64,000 nucleotides of DNA from Fimbriiglobus ruber. GTDB lineage: Bacteria; Planctomycetota; Planctomycetia; Gemmatales; Gemmataceae. The stretch is taken from assembly GCF_002197845.1 (NCBI RefSeq), contig NZ_NIDE01000005.1, forward strand, positions 620,001-684,000, in the 5' to 3' direction. Under the pieces are notes generated by a model. It saw only the letters and a program-made list of their open reading frames with translations, made no database searches and was not told the DNA's origin. Within the stretch, counting starts at the first letter, position 1; each line of letters opens with the position of its first letter. A program made the translations under genes and the position numbers. Positions 16,800 to 24,938 of the stretch are shown here, piece after piece.

Positions 16800-17639
16800 A
16801 TGACGATCAACGAGCGGATGATGTACTCCACGGTACGGGTCGAAGGACGGCTCGCGAGTGGGGAGGAAATCGCCGGGACGGGCTTCCTGCTGTCGCACAC
16901 GACTCAGGCAGGGGTCAAGGTGCGAATGCTTGTGTCGAATCCCCACGTCGTTCGGGGCGTCGGGCGGGGAACCATTCACTTCCACAGGCCACGCTCCACC
17001 TCCGGGCACGGACAGGTCATCCCTACGAGTTCGGTGCCGGTGGAGGTTGACAACTTCGAATCGCAATGGGTTCACCATCCCGACCCAGAGGTCGACCTTT
17101 GCGCGTTGCCCTATGACGCCATACATGCCGCCGTCCAAGCCAGCGGCCAGGACGTCTACGCGACATTCTTCGAGTCCCAGCAAGTGATCCCGCCCGACGA
17201 GGCGTTGGCAAAAGTGGACGCGGCCGAGGAAGTGCAACTGATCGGATACCCCGAGATGGTGTGGGATCGCGTCAACAGCTTCCCCATCTTCCGGCGGGGC
17301 ACCATCGCTTCCCACCCCAGGGTCGATTTCCAAGGGCGGCCCGAGATCCTGATCGATATTGCATCCTCCTATGGCTGCTCGGGTTCCCCGGTTGTGGTTC
17401 TGAATCGAACGACCTTTAAGGAGCATGAAGCCGAGTGTTGGCCGGTCGTCCTGCTCGGAGTCTTGACGTCGGGGTTCGGACGCGGCCCTGACGGGGCGGC
17501 GAGGGAGGACTTGGTGTGCCGGGAGGGGAAAAGGTCACTGGCACCGGGCACAATTCATTTGGGAGCGGTCGTCAAAGCCCGGGAGCTTCTGGTTATAGCC
17601 GAGGCCGTCGCAGCAATGGATGGGAAATCCGGTGAATGA
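16800..17639 (+). CDS. trypsin-like serine protease domain protein
   Basis: A 279-residue protein with the order of a chymotrypsin-fold protease. His49 lies in VSNPHVV, Asp99 in PEVDLCALP and Ser194 in GCSGSPVV, giving a plausible triad. The N-terminal TVRVEG...GTGFLLSH strand supports the fold. No signal peptide is seen, so it is probably cytoplasmic; planctomycete members are often linked to signalling or defence modules, but no partner gene is adjacent. I chose the ATG at 16800 (MTINERMMYSTVRV); an upstream GTG (16791) is possible. The peptide bond specificity is unknown. Confidence 0.8.
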   Translation: MTINERMMYSTVRVEGRLASGEEIAGTGFLLSHTTQAGVKVRMLVSNPHVVRGVGRGTIHFHRPRSTSGHGQVIPTSSVPVEVDNFESQWVHHPDPEVDLCALPYDAIHAAVQASGQDVYATFFESQQVIPPDEALAKVDAAEEVQLIGYPEMVWDRVNSFPIFRRGTIASHPRVDFQGRPEILIDIASSYGCSGSPVVVLNRTTFKEHEAECWPVVLLGVLTSGFGRGPDGAAREDLVCREGKRSLAPGTIHLGAVVKARELLVIAEAVAAMDGKSGE

Positions 17640-17812
17640 TTACCGAAGTGACGGGTCTGGCCTTATGAGGGAGTGAATGAATCCCGCATTTGGCCAGCGG
17701 GAGAGTTAACAGGATACCCTGAGTTCCCGAGGCAGCCGACCCGCAACATCCACGAAGCGAAGTAGGCTCGACTTTCGGTCGCGGATCACCAAAGGACTAT
17801 GAAAAGCCGCAA

Positions 17813-18031
17813 TTACCTAATCACGGTCTTTGTGCTGGCGAAGATCATCGCGATGCCAGCAACTGTGGCCACCACACCGACGATCGGGTTGAACACGATC
17901 GTGTGGGGCTTTTGAACGTCGATCTTGAAGAAACTGGTGTCAACCGCCCGCTCGCTGGTCATGAATGTAAAGCTGGGGACGGCCAAGGCAATGATGCCGA
18001 CGACGACAAGTACGATGCCGATGATCCGCAT
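17813..18031 (-). CDS. small two-helix membrane protein
   Basis: A 72-residue protein with two membrane segments (IIGIVLVVVGIIALAVPSF and VVATVAGIAMIFAS) joined by a short external loop SERAVDTSFFKIDVQKPH. This resembles DUF3185-type proteins. It has an in-frame ATG with AATTCC upstream and no obvious strong ribosome-binding site. Function unknown. Confidence 0.6.
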   Translation of the reverse strand: MRIIGIVLVVVGIIALAVPSFTFMTSERAVDTSFFKIDVQKPHTIVFNPIVGVVATVAGIAMIFASTKTVIR

Positions 18032-18235
18032 GGGAATTACTTTTGCGTTAGGTAGGGTTGTGGCCGGATTACTGCCAACCCGATTGGGTCAGAAGCCCTG
18101 CTGGCTTGAATCACTGCAAACGCGGCGCCGGTTAGGCAGAAGAATTCCCACAATCAATTTGTACGGCTGGCTCGTCAGTGATGTTGGGTTCGCCCCAAGG
18201 TTGCCAACTTCCTTCACTGGTCTGGGGAAAGTCCT

Positions 18236-18907
18236 ATGCGGATGATTTTGGCGGTGGTGGGCATACTCGCTTTTGTGGCCCCTGCGTGCGCTGAGCTTCC
18301 GCCGGGGTCTTACAACAAGCTGCGCGCGGGGGCGGGTGAGGCCGTTACCATCCAGGTGGCCTCGGTCAAGAAAGATGCGGACGGGCAAGTCGTAGTCGTC
18401 GCCAAAGTGCTGGGGGTCGAGCGGTCGAAGGCCGGGCTCAAGAAAGACGACACTGTCACCATCAAATACGCCATTCCGACAAAACCAGTGATCGGCCCGA
18501 AGCCGGTTCCCCTCCTCGTGCAGGACGATGTTTATCCAGCGTTCCTGAACAAGAAAGGGGATGCGTTTGAACCCGCGGCCTACGGGTCGAGCTTCGAGAT
18601 GACGCCGGAAGCAGTGGACGGGAAGGCAGAAAAACTCGGTAACGCAGTCCAGACGGTCGACAAGCTATTGAGCGTGAAGCTGGATGACCCGAAGGCCGAC
18701 GAACTGAAGAAGGCCGTCGTCGCGATCGGGCAAGGCGGGGACGGGATGTACATGTGGGTAAGGGGACGGCTTGGTACAGAGCAACTTTCACTGGAAGCGG
18801 AAAAGGACGGTAAACGGGCTTACCTGAAGGCTGATGAGGTCAAGGAGATCGATGCCCGGATCAAGTTCTTGGGCCGGGTGATGTACGAGATCGATGCGCC
18901 GAGGTGA
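18236..18907 (+). CDS. secreted hypothetical protein
   Basis: A 223-residue protein with a signal peptide (MRMILAVVGILAFVAPACA, cleavage likely after ACA). The mature region begins ELPPGSYNKLRAGAGEAV. It contains beta-rich segments (VTIQVASVKKDADGQVVVVAKV) and a C-terminal helical part ending LGRVMYEIDAPR. No named domain is recognised. The signal and export are the only supported functional points. GGGGAAAGTCCT precedes the ATG. Confidence 0.7.
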   Translation: MRMILAVVGILAFVAPACAELPPGSYNKLRAGAGEAVTIQVASVKKDADGQVVVVAKVLGVERSKAGLKKDDTVTIKYAIPTKPVIGPKPVPLLVQDDVYPAFLNKKGDAFEPAAYGSSFEMTPEAVDGKAEKLGNAVQTVDKLLSVKLDDPKADELKKAVVAIGQGGDGMYMWVRGRLGTEQLSLEAEKDGKRAYLKADEVKEIDARIKFLGRVMYEIDAPR

Positions 18908-19188
18908 GCTGGGTACGCGGCGGCACATCCGGGCGATAGGCCGCCGGAACCGGGCGGATGGTACCCAACTTACCTTCCCGTGGAAAGCCCAATTCACACC
19001 CCGGCCAACGGACATCGTATCTTGAGGCCAAAACGCGGATTCTTTGGATGGATTGGGTTCGTGTCCTACGGTGGATCAAAGCAATTGGGGAAATCGGCTG
19101 CGCGAACCGCGAAGTTTAGCGGTTCTGGTCTACCGGTTGCAAGGATTCAGGCAGATTCACCCGTCAGCTCCTCAAGGACGAGGTCATC

Positions 19189-19383
19189 ATGCTCGTACTC
19201 ACCCGCAAGATTGGCGAAGAAATCGTTGTCGAGGGCGGCATCCGCATCACCGTGACGGCCATCGGTAACGACCGGGTGAAGATTGGGATCTCGGCTCCGC
19301 CGCACGTCAAGGTTGACCGGGCTGAGGTGGCCGCCCGCATCGCGGCAGAAAGCTCCCCCGTCCTGGAATTCGCCTGCCGTTGA
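19189..19383 (+). CDS. csrA: carbon storage regulator CsrA
   Basis: A 64-residue protein with the complete CsrA pattern: MLVLTRKIGEEIVVEGGIRITV, then VKIGISAPPHVKVDRAEV. The N-terminal L-T-R-K strand and the C-terminal V-x-R-x-E-V element form the two RNA-binding faces; Arg44-type contact residues are present as R in KVDRAEV. CsrA binds ANGGA motifs in leader RNAs and blocks or stabilises translation. An AAGGACGAGG ribosome-binding site precedes the ATG. It is monocistronic here, with a terminator 100 bases downstream. It lies between the host-like region and the prophage early region; ownership is uncertain. Confidence 0.92.
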   Translation: MLVLTRKIGEEIVVEGGIRITVTAIGNDRVKIGISAPPHVKVDRAEVAARIAAESSPVLEFACR

Positions 19384-19479
19384 CTCCACGGTCAATACCT
19401 GCATACCATCCGCCCACTCAGACGCTGGCCAAGGATGGCACACGGCGTATGCGCAGGCATGGATGTCTCGCTGGGTGGA

Positions 19480-19519
19480 AGCCCCCGCCGATTGGCCGCC
19501 AGCGGCGGGGGCGTTTTTC
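19480..19519 (+). terminator. intrinsic terminator downstream of csrA
   Basis: The stem GCCCCCGCCG...CGGCGGGGGC is followed by GTTTTTCC. It is a classical rho-independent terminator, about 100 bases after the csrA stop. Confidence 0.75.
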
Positions 19520-19559
19520 CATTTGGGTTGGAATCCGCATTCGCTTATGAAACTCACGC

Positions 19560-19583
19560 GGACGGCAGTTGAATTGCCGTCCC
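19560..19583 (+). other. hairpin with GGACGGCA stem
   Basis: A perfect eight-base stem GGACGGCA / TGCCGTCC with loop GTTGAAT. It lies between the csrA terminator and the small membrane protein gene at 19676. It could be a regulatory leader element; the GGA motif is in the stem and not the loop, so a CsrA site is uncertain. Confidence 0.35.
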
Positions 19584-19675
19584 ATGGAACCGCCCCGGCG
19601 TCTGGCCAGCCGTGGTGTCGGGTTGAAATGGCCCACAAGAGGGGCCGTCCCCTGACCTCACCACTGAGAGTTACC

Positions 19676-20020
19676 GTGCGAAAGTTCCTGTTACGACTCT
19701 GGGCGATCTTGGCGTCGTGCATCGTCCTGTACCTCGCGATCGGGATCGCGATGTTCTTCTTCCGGGATTTCACCGACCGGTCTCGGGTCGACGAGCAGGC
19801 GCGGGCGCAAGTGGCCAAGGATTTCCCCTCCGCCACCGTGACCGACGTCATGGTCACGCTCAAGCGGGAGAGCAGTGATGTGCGGGAGTATGCCGTCGGC
19901 GTGACCTTATACCTGAACGGGGAAACCCGTGAGGCCGGGTTCAGTTGCTCCTCCCGGCATCCCCACTTCCTACGCTGGTGGCAACCGACCCAGCAGCACA
20001 TGGCGGCCAAGGCCGGGTAA
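19676..20020 (+). CDS. membrane-anchored hypothetical protein
   Basis: A 114-residue protein with one N-terminal membrane segment (LWAILASCIVLYLAIGIAMFF) and a soluble domain beginning RDFTDRSRVDEQARAQVAKDF. A GTG at 19676 preceded by TGAGAG gives the shortest form; an in-frame ATG at 19628 would add 16 basic residues. The soluble part has a strand pattern SATVTDVMVTLKRESSDVREYAVGVTLYLNG. Function unknown. Confidence 0.55.
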   Translation: MRKFLLRLWAILASCIVLYLAIGIAMFFFRDFTDRSRVDEQARAQVAKDFPSATVTDVMVTLKRESSDVREYAVGVTLYLNGETREAGFSCSSRHPHFLRWWQPTQQHMAAKAG

Positions 20021-20052
20021 GTGTCTTTTCAATCTACCTATCGTAACGCGCT

Positions 20053-20326
20053 TCACGACTTCCCGAGGCAGGCGTCGACGATGCGGCATCCCCGCACATG
20101 GGGTCCTGGCCCACGGCAGTGCGTCAGGGCTTCGTCGTTACATTCGGCATCCTGAAGGGCATCCGCTAGAATCGGCATCGCGGAGAAGTCGCGGGACTCG
20201 TACATCTGCTCAGCCAGCGCGAGAACGGTGGAGGTGCGCCATTCGGTGAGGAAGGGGACGGGGCGGAAGAGGTTGCCGAACAAGCAGGTGAGGTTCGCCG
20301 CACGCCAGCCATTCCGCTTCGGCCAT
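20053..20326 (-). pseudogene. MTE-EWL family remnant, copy 3
   Basis: The 5' end encodes MAEAEWLACGEP, the family start, then the frame breaks. From 20283 downward another frame resumes at the family's FGNLFRPVPF block and runs to the family end motifs LADALQDAEC, HCRGPG and RGCRIVDACLG. The central 130 or so residues present in copies 1 and 2 are missing. This is an internally deleted, frameshifted copy. Confidence 0.75.
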
Positions 20327-20400
20327 CGGGTGCCCTCTGATAGCGATTCTATCAGGGCGATACGGCTACGCCGTCGGTTCCCCTACGGGTTCGCTTCGCT

Positions 20401-20447
20401 CCGTCGCAAGCGACCCGCTGTGCGGCCTGCGGTCAACCTATCGCGAG
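20401..20447 (+). repeat. dispersed short repeat, copy 2
   Basis: Starts CCGTCGCAAGCGACCCGCT and aligns with 10201-10246 with a few differences. It contains the GTCGC-AA-GCGAC hairpin. It lies just upstream of the MTE-EWL remnant's start on the other strand. Confidence 0.55.
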
Positions 20448-20482
20448 GGCCAGCCTCCCCCACCTCGTTCAGGAACTCTTCG

Positions 20483-20719
20483 TTACGCGCCCCATGCCAG
20501 ATTTCCGGTTATGGAGAACCGCGATAAAGGAATGTGGAGGGCGGTTGTCCCGTCCGCCAATTTCAAGTTGGCCGAAGGGGCCTGCCCCTGATTGGTGACA
20601 ACGGGACGCACCATCGCGAATAACTTTTCACCCCGGCGGAACGCTACCTGCCGCAAGCGTCCGGGCGTACTTTCGACTTCGGCAAACCAGTCCTGAACGA
20701 ATTCGATGTGATTGGTCAT
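20483..20719 (-). CDS. small hypothetical protein (78 aa)
   Basis: A protein beginning MTNHIEFVQDWFAEVESTPG with GGAAGGAAAAG upstream of the ATG at 20719. It has a beta-rich tail (KLFAMVRPVVTNQGQAP, ALHIPLSRFSI). No domain is recognised. It is leftward, near the likely left part of the prophage, but assignment to phage or host is not possible. Confidence 0.5.
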   Translation of the reverse strand: MTNHIEFVQDWFAEVESTPGRLRQVAFRRGEKLFAMVRPVVTNQGQAPSANLKLADGTTALHIPLSRFSITGNLAWGA

Positions 20720-20782
20720 ATAAATCTTTTCCTTCCCTGGATGCAGCTTCAGCGAATTGGTTGAAGCCGGCGGAAATAGCAC

Positions 20783-21050
20783 ACCTGTCGCCTGGTGTAA
20801 ACGGAAGTTCGGTTTTTTCTCCTCTTCAGCGTGAGGGAAAGCAGGGGCTTTGCCCCTCCCGTCTACAAGCCCTTCGCTTCGCTCTCCTGCGGCTCCGCTC
20901 CGACTATTTTCCCCTGCCTACGGCATTCCTCGCGAAGCAAAATAGTCTCCGCTCCAGGGCCTTCCGACTCCACCCCAATCTCGGCGATGGCCAGAAGGTA
21001 TCGCGGCTTTCGCAGCGATGACCTTCATAACCACTTAAAAGGAGTCCACC
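20783..21050. other. non-coding GC/CT-rich stretch
   Basis: No supported gene. It contains CTTCGCTCTCCTGCGGCTCCGCTCC-like short repeats of the kind seen elsewhere in intergenic regions of this window. An open frame on the plus strand lacks a ribosome-binding site and reads low-complexity. Confidence 0.35.
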
Positions 21051-21248
21051 ATGTCTACCAATCAAGCAATTACCCGACGTTCGTTTACCTCGACATTCAC
21101 CTTCACCGGTAAGCCAACGGAAGAAACCCGCAAGGCTCTTCTGGCCTCCGGTTACCAGTTCGACGCCAAGAGCCGCCAGTGGTTTCGCCGCGTCGAGGAG
21201 TCCGACGTAGTCGGTGAAGAAGTGATTGCGCAGCAACTCGCTGCGTGA
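21051..21248 (+). CDS. small hypothetical protein (65 aa)
   Basis: MSTNQAITRRSFTSTFTFTG... with a strong AAAGGAG ribosome-binding site. It is Thr/Arg-rich at the N-terminus and contains a helix-prone TEETRKALLASGY and FDAKSRQWFRRVEES. Similar short proteins occur in phage early regions. The next gene starts about 70 bases downstream. Function unknown. Confidence 0.6.
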   Translation: MSTNQAITRRSFTSTFTFTGKPTEETRKALLASGYQFDAKSRQWFRRVEESDVVGEEVIAQQLAA

Positions 21249-21316
21249 TACGAAGGTGGGGCAGGACTCTACATCCTGCCCCATATCCAAACAAACCTCA
21301 GAAATGGAGCATACCC

Positions 21317-21442
21317 ATGACCAAGATTCGATTGAACAAGACGCATCGTGCCATACTCACCGAGTACGGGCAAGGAGTAATCGAAAAGGCGATAGACCGC
21401 AAGGCACTGGACGCGGCCTACCAGTACAGCGCAGTAATTTAA
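21317..21442 (+). pseudogene. 5' fragment of phage-like gene, cut by IS701-type element
   Basis: The start MTKIRLNKTHRAILTEYGQ is preceded by a gap with GGAGC upstream. The frame runs into the left inverted repeat of the IS element (native residues end about IDRKALDAAY) and stops inside the IS after 41 residues. The remainder is not found on the other side of the element, so the insertion was accompanied by loss of sequence. Confidence 0.6.
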
Positions 21443-22791
21443 TAGGATGGGAGGGAAGGATTTAGGAGGAATCACATGACCGAGCAGGAAATCGTGGGCG
21501 TCGGCCCGGCGTTCGCCCGGTATCTGGGCCGGTATCGGGACGTGTTCCGGCAGGACCGCACGGCCGCCCACTTCGACACGTATTGTCGGGGCCTGTTATC
21601 CGACCTGCCGCGGAAATCGATCGAACCGATCGCGTTGGCGAGCGGGACGACGGTCCGTACCCTCCAGTTGTTCGTGACGACCTCGGTGTGGTCGTACGAC
21701 GAGGCCCGGACGCGGTTGCACCGATTCGTGGCCGATACGCTGGCCGATCTCCCGACCGATCCCGTCGGAACGGTCGGGGTGATCGACGAGACGAGCAGCC
21801 GGAAGTGGGGGGATCACACTCCGGGCGTCCAACGGCAGTACCTGGGGTGTGTGGGCAAGGTCGACAATGGGATCGTGACCGTCCACGTGGGGGTCACCAA
21901 GGGCACCTTTCGTACCCTGTTGGACGCCGACCTGTTCCTACCCGAGTCGTGGGACGTGGACCGCGCGCGGTGTCAGGCGGCCGGCATCCCGGACACCGTC
22001 CGGCACCACCCGAAGTGGCGGCTGGCCCTCGACCAACTCCTCCGGGCGAACACGAACGGGATCACGTTCGACTGGCTGACGTTCGACGAAGGGTACGGGG
22101 CAGCCGTCCCGCTCCTGACCGTGTTGGGCGTGATGGGACAGCGGTTCGTGGGTGAAATCCCGACGAATTTCGCCGTCCGGGACGCGGCCGGGGGCCCCTC
22201 CCGGCGGGCCGACGAGCGGTTGACCGGGGGTCACGCCGAGCGGGGGCGAGTGTACCGGTTGACCCGCCAGACGACCCGCCCGTCGGTCTGGCGGGTGGCC
22301 ACCGCCATCGTCTGGGTGGCCGACCGCAAGCACACCCTGATGGTCGCCCGCAACGACGCGACCGGGGAGATCAAGTACTTCCTGACGAACGCCACGGCCG
22401 AGCCGGTGGCTCGGATTCTCGCCGTCGCCTTCCGCCGGTGGACGGTCGAGCATCTATTCCGGGTCGCCAAACAGGAAGTCGGACTGATGCACTACGAGGG
22501 GCGGGATTACACGGGGCTGATGCGGCACCGGACCCTGGCCGTGGTCGTCCTCGGATTCGTCGCCGCCCACACGGAGCGGCTCCGGGGGGAAAAACCCAGA
22601 CGTGACGATGGAGCAGGTGTGCCGGGCGCTCAACGTCCGGTGCGCGATCCTGTTCCGGCGGCGACGGGGAACCGGGGCCACCCAACATACCAGCGACGTA
22701 ATTCAATACCACCAGCGGCGAAACAAGCAAGCCACCCGATCTCATAAGAAGCAGCGGCACAAACGTGTTACGTAAAATACGCGCTGTACTG
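21422..22791 (+). mobile_element. IS701-type insertion sequence
   Basis: A 1.37-kb element whose ends read CAGTACAGCGC on both sides, left at 21422-21432 and right at 22781-22791 in reverse complement. A target duplication was not identified (CTAC left, TTAA right). The flanks are fragments of two different genes, one per side, so the element may have caused a deletion. Its transposase carries a frameshift near the C-terminus. Confidence 0.75.
21476..22775 (+). CDS. IS701-family transposase, frameshifted near C-terminus
   Basis: A DDE transposase with the catalytic pattern IDETSSRKWGDHTPGVQRQY, DWLTFDEGYG and an AFRRWTVEHLFRVAKQEVG glutamate segment. The starting frame runs to 22747, but its last 60 residues are low-quality. 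After a G6A5 run at 22583-22593, the +1 frame reads NPDVTMEQVCRALNVRCAILF and continues to a stop at 22773-22775, which is the plausible true C-terminus. One extra base in the homopolymer would explain it. The function is presumably impaired unless the ribosome shifts. GGAGGAATCAC precedes the ATG at 21476. Confidence 0.8.
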
Positions 22792-23101
22792 TTAAGGGCG
22801 GCTCGCCCAATATCCCATGGATGTCATGAAATCTGCAGCCTTTGCAATCAATGTGGCGGCTCCATGACTTGTAGTAAGTAACCTTTGATTCGCGTTTGCA
22901 AAGAGGGCAATTCTCCACCGCATCGCAGTTGCTGATTTCCCGCTCCATTGTTGCACGGGCGTTCCACGCGGCTTGCCAGGCCATCCAGCCTACGCTTGCA
23001 CCTTCACTTCCGTAATCAACGACCCCGTCGCGCACGGACTTAAACAACGGCTGGCCGATACGCTGCATCTCGGCTTCAAATTCCTCCCGAGACACGCTCA
23101 C
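22742..23101 (-). CDS. zinc-ribbon hypothetical protein, C-terminus replaced by IS end
   Basis: MSVSREEFEAEMQRIGQPLFK... then a C-x2-C ... C-x2-C pattern (CPLC, then CKGC) near residues 65-90, suggesting a zinc ribbon. The last about 20 residues are read from the right end of the IS701-type element, so the native C-terminus is lost. The first four bases overlap the upstream gene (23098-23101), so translation is probably coupled. Phage-type regulator or packaging accessory are possible, not shown. Confidence 0.6.
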   Translation of the reverse strand: MSVSREEFEAEMQRIGQPLFKSVRDGVVDYGSEGASVGWMAWQAAWNARATMEREISNCDAVENCPLCKRESKVTYYKSWSRHIDCKGCRFHDIHGILGEPPLTVQRVFYVTRLCRCFL

Positions 23102-23472
23102 AGGTCAATCCCTTTCGCCAGTAGGGTTGCCACATTGGCAGGAGCCGAGCCGCGGGTCGACTGAGGCCGGAAGCTATTATTCGGTTGGCTGAAAAATTGC
23201 GCCCTCTCGTCCTTGCTGTCCCCATGCCTGCCGGGAACGCCGAGTAGGTCGTACCACTTATTCCTCGGCACGAAGTCGGTTCCGTCGTCGTGGATGACTT
23301 TGCCGTCGCTGATCCACAAACCGAACTCCTCGTTCATGTGGTGGCCGTTAACGTGAAAGTCGCGTTCGGTGTTGCCGCAGGAATATCTGACCATGTGGTC
23401 GAGAGCATCGTGAAGCGTCGCGGAGCAACCTTCGTAATCTGTATGGTCAGTTTGAAGTTTCCAGTTGTACAT
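23098..23472 (-). CDS. hypothetical phage-like protein
   Basis: A 124-residue protein (MYNWKLQTDHTDYEGCSATLHDALDHMVRYSC...) with GGAGGCAAT just before the ATG. It is His/Asp/Tyr-rich (FHVNGHHMNEEFGLWISDGKVIHDDG). It is the upstream partner of the zinc-ribbon gene, with a four-base overlap. A divergent small gene at 23571 faces it. No family is recognised. Confidence 0.55.
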   Translation of the reverse strand: MYNWKLQTDHTDYEGCSATLHDALDHMVRYSCGNTERDFHVNGHHMNEEFGLWISDGKVIHDDGTDFVPRNKWYDLLGVPGRHGDSKDERAQFFSQPNNSFRPQSTRGSAPANVATLLAKGIDL

Positions 23473-23570
23473 ATTGCCTCCATGCAAAAGTGATTGACTT
23501 AGTGTCCGTATGGTGTCACAGATTGGAGATTGACGCAAGTCTTAAATGAGCTTCGAGCGGACAGATTTAC

Positions 23571-23759
23571 ATGGCGTTGATTAACAAGGACTTTTACACC
23601 GTAGCAGAGGTGGCTTTACTTCACGATGCGAACGAAAAGAGCGTTCGGCGCTGGGTAAAAGCTGGGCTATTGCCTGCGGAAATCTACCGCCGAATGCTCT
23701 GGATCGACAAAAAAGAAGCCGAAGCGTTCAAGAAGCCGAAACGCGGGAGGAAATCTTGA
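23571..23759 (+). CDS. MerR/excisionase-type helix-turn-helix protein
   Basis: A 62-residue protein with a winged-helix recognition segment, FYTVAEVALLHDANEKSVRRWVKAGLLP, then a basic tail KKPKRGRKS. It fits excisionase-like or small MerR-type DNA-binding proteins. It overlaps the next gene by four bases. It is likely a regulator or a recombination-directionality factor in the prophage, but no integrase is in view. Confidence 0.7.
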   Translation: MALINKDFYTVAEVALLHDANEKSVRRWVKAGLLPAEIYRRMLWIDKKEAEAFKKPKRGRKS

Positions 23760-24157
23760 CGGACCTTTCCGCCAAACTCCTTCTGCCTGACCTGCCGCAC
23801 GCCGGCGGTGTCTATTCAATTACCTGCCTAGCGAACGGCATGGTTTATTATGGCGCAACGAACAATTTGTACAAACGTGCGCACACGATGCGATCAAATC
23901 TCTTTTGTGGCGGCTGCTTTAATATTCGCCTATGCCAGGACCACCGCTTGCACGGCCCTGAAAGTTTTATTTTTGCTGTCGTTGCTCTTTCCGGTGACGT
24001 GCAAGATCGGCTTGCCTTGGAAGAACAGCTAATACGAAATTCTGGAAAGCGCGAGTGCTATAACTTCACCCGCCGCTCGGGTATTCACAATCCAGGAAAA
24101 AGCCTTTGGAAACGAGCATCAGTGGCTTCAAAACTAACAACCAACAAGGAGGAATAA
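23756..24157 (+). CDS. GIY-YIG nuclease-like protein
   Basis: A 133-residue protein with the GIY-YIG core: GGVYSITCLANGMVYYGATNNLYKR (two parts: GGVYS and VYYGATN), followed by an Arg and a Glu-rich stretch LEEQLI. TTG at 23756 is the start, with GGGAGGAAATC as ribosome-binding site; it overlaps the preceding stop. Homing or repair endonucleases share this fold. The conserved Asn/Arg positions are only partly visible, so activity is uncertain. Confidence 0.7.
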   Translation: MTDLSAKLLLPDLPHAGGVYSITCLANGMVYYGATNNLYKRAHTMRSNLFCGGCFNIRLCQDHRLHGPESFIFAVVALSGDVQDRLALEEQLIRNSGKRECYNFTRRSGIHNPGKSLWKRASVASKLTTNKEE

Positions 24158-24159
24158 CA

Positions 24160-24327
24160 ATGGAAATCCAGATTATCCAGTACGGCAAGAAATGGGGCTT
24201 TGAACTCGTGTCCGGCAACCACCACGTCGTTATGCAGTCGGCATGCTGCTACACCCACAAGCGGAATGCCGTCGCGGCGGCGCGTTCGATTGCGGGGAGC
24301 AAGCTCACGGTCGTGGTAAAAGAATGA
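24160..24327 (+). CDS. DUF1508-like small protein
   Basis: A 55-residue protein (MEIQIIQYGKKWGFELVSGNHHVV...) with an AAGGAGGAATAAC ribosome-binding site. The pattern of a W-x-F/W-x-L strand pair and a Y-T-x-K-x-x-A-V-A-A-A-R segment resembles one half of the YegP/DUF1508 fold. It overlaps the next gene by four bases. Function unknown. Confidence 0.5.
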   Translation: MEIQIIQYGKKWGFELVSGNHHVVMQSACCYTHKRNAVAAARSIAGSKLTVVVKE

Positions 24328-24566
24328 ACCGAAGTCCCCGCAACTACGTCCCCCACCTCGCCGCTGAATATGGCCGCCAGCACCCATGCCGTCCCGCGAA
24401 AACCGACTTCAACGACGAACTGCTTGTCGCTGTTGCTTTCCTGATGCGGCAGATCGACCCCACGGGTACCAAGCCGATCATCGAGCCGCCGATGCCTGCC
24501 GAGGGGTACGAACCTCAGAAGAGCGCGAGGCCGTCGGGAAGGAAAGGCGTATATCATGGCGATTGA
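24324..24566 (+). CDS. small hypothetical phage protein
   Basis: An 80-residue protein (MNRSPRNYVPHLAAEYGRQHPC...) with a four-base overlap with its upstream neighbour. The N-terminal half contains DFNDELLVAVAFLMRQIDPTG. No family is recognised. The tight packing with its neighbours places it in a phage-type early operon. Confidence 0.45.
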   Translation: MNRSPRNYVPHLAAEYGRQHPCRPAKTDFNDELLVAVAFLMRQIDPTGTKPIIEPPMPAEGYEPQKSARPSGRKGVYHGD

Positions 24567-24927
24567 ACAGGCATGGCTTCTGAAAGGGTGGCTACTCGGC
24601 CAGAACGCACCAAAGGAAATCACCGACGCTGTCGAGGTGCTCATCGGGCACTTCTCGCATCTGAAGGCTGAGCTGCGTGAGGAGATATCGACCGCCTGGA
24701 GTGCGACTAAATCGCCGCAGCACATCGAACCCTTCATCGCCGATGAAATCACGGCCCAGCCCCATAATCACCAACCAACCCCCAAGAAGAAGCGAAATTG
24801 GTCACCTGAATCGCGTGCTGCTCAGGCAGACCGTATGCGTCAGAGGCAAGCTGCCGGCCTGATGACACGCAAAACGGAGACAGCCACTCCGGGGAAAGCC
24901 AAAGCCCCGTCGCAGGACGGGGCGTAG
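24556..24927 (+). CDS. hypothetical phage protein with basic C-terminus
   Basis: A 123-residue protein. The N-terminal 50 residues are helical (MAIEQAWLLKGWLLGQNAPKE), and the C-terminal part is Lys/Arg-rich (KKKRNWSPESRAAQADRMRQRQ). It overlaps the preceding gene by 11 bases. It may bind nucleic acid, but nothing specific is recognised. Confidence 0.5.
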   Translation: MAIEQAWLLKGWLLGQNAPKEITDAVEVLIGHFSHLKAELREEISTAWSATKSPQHIEPFIADEITAQPHNHQPTPKKKRNWSPESRAAQADRMRQRQAAGLMTRKTETATPGKAKAPSQDGA

Positions 24928-24938
24928 GGGAGGATAAG

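Noticed and set aside
20761-21021. Eighty-six-residue plus frame before the 21051 gene
   Set aside because: The sequence is a CT/GC-repeat stretch similar to other intergenic repeats and has no ribosome-binding site.
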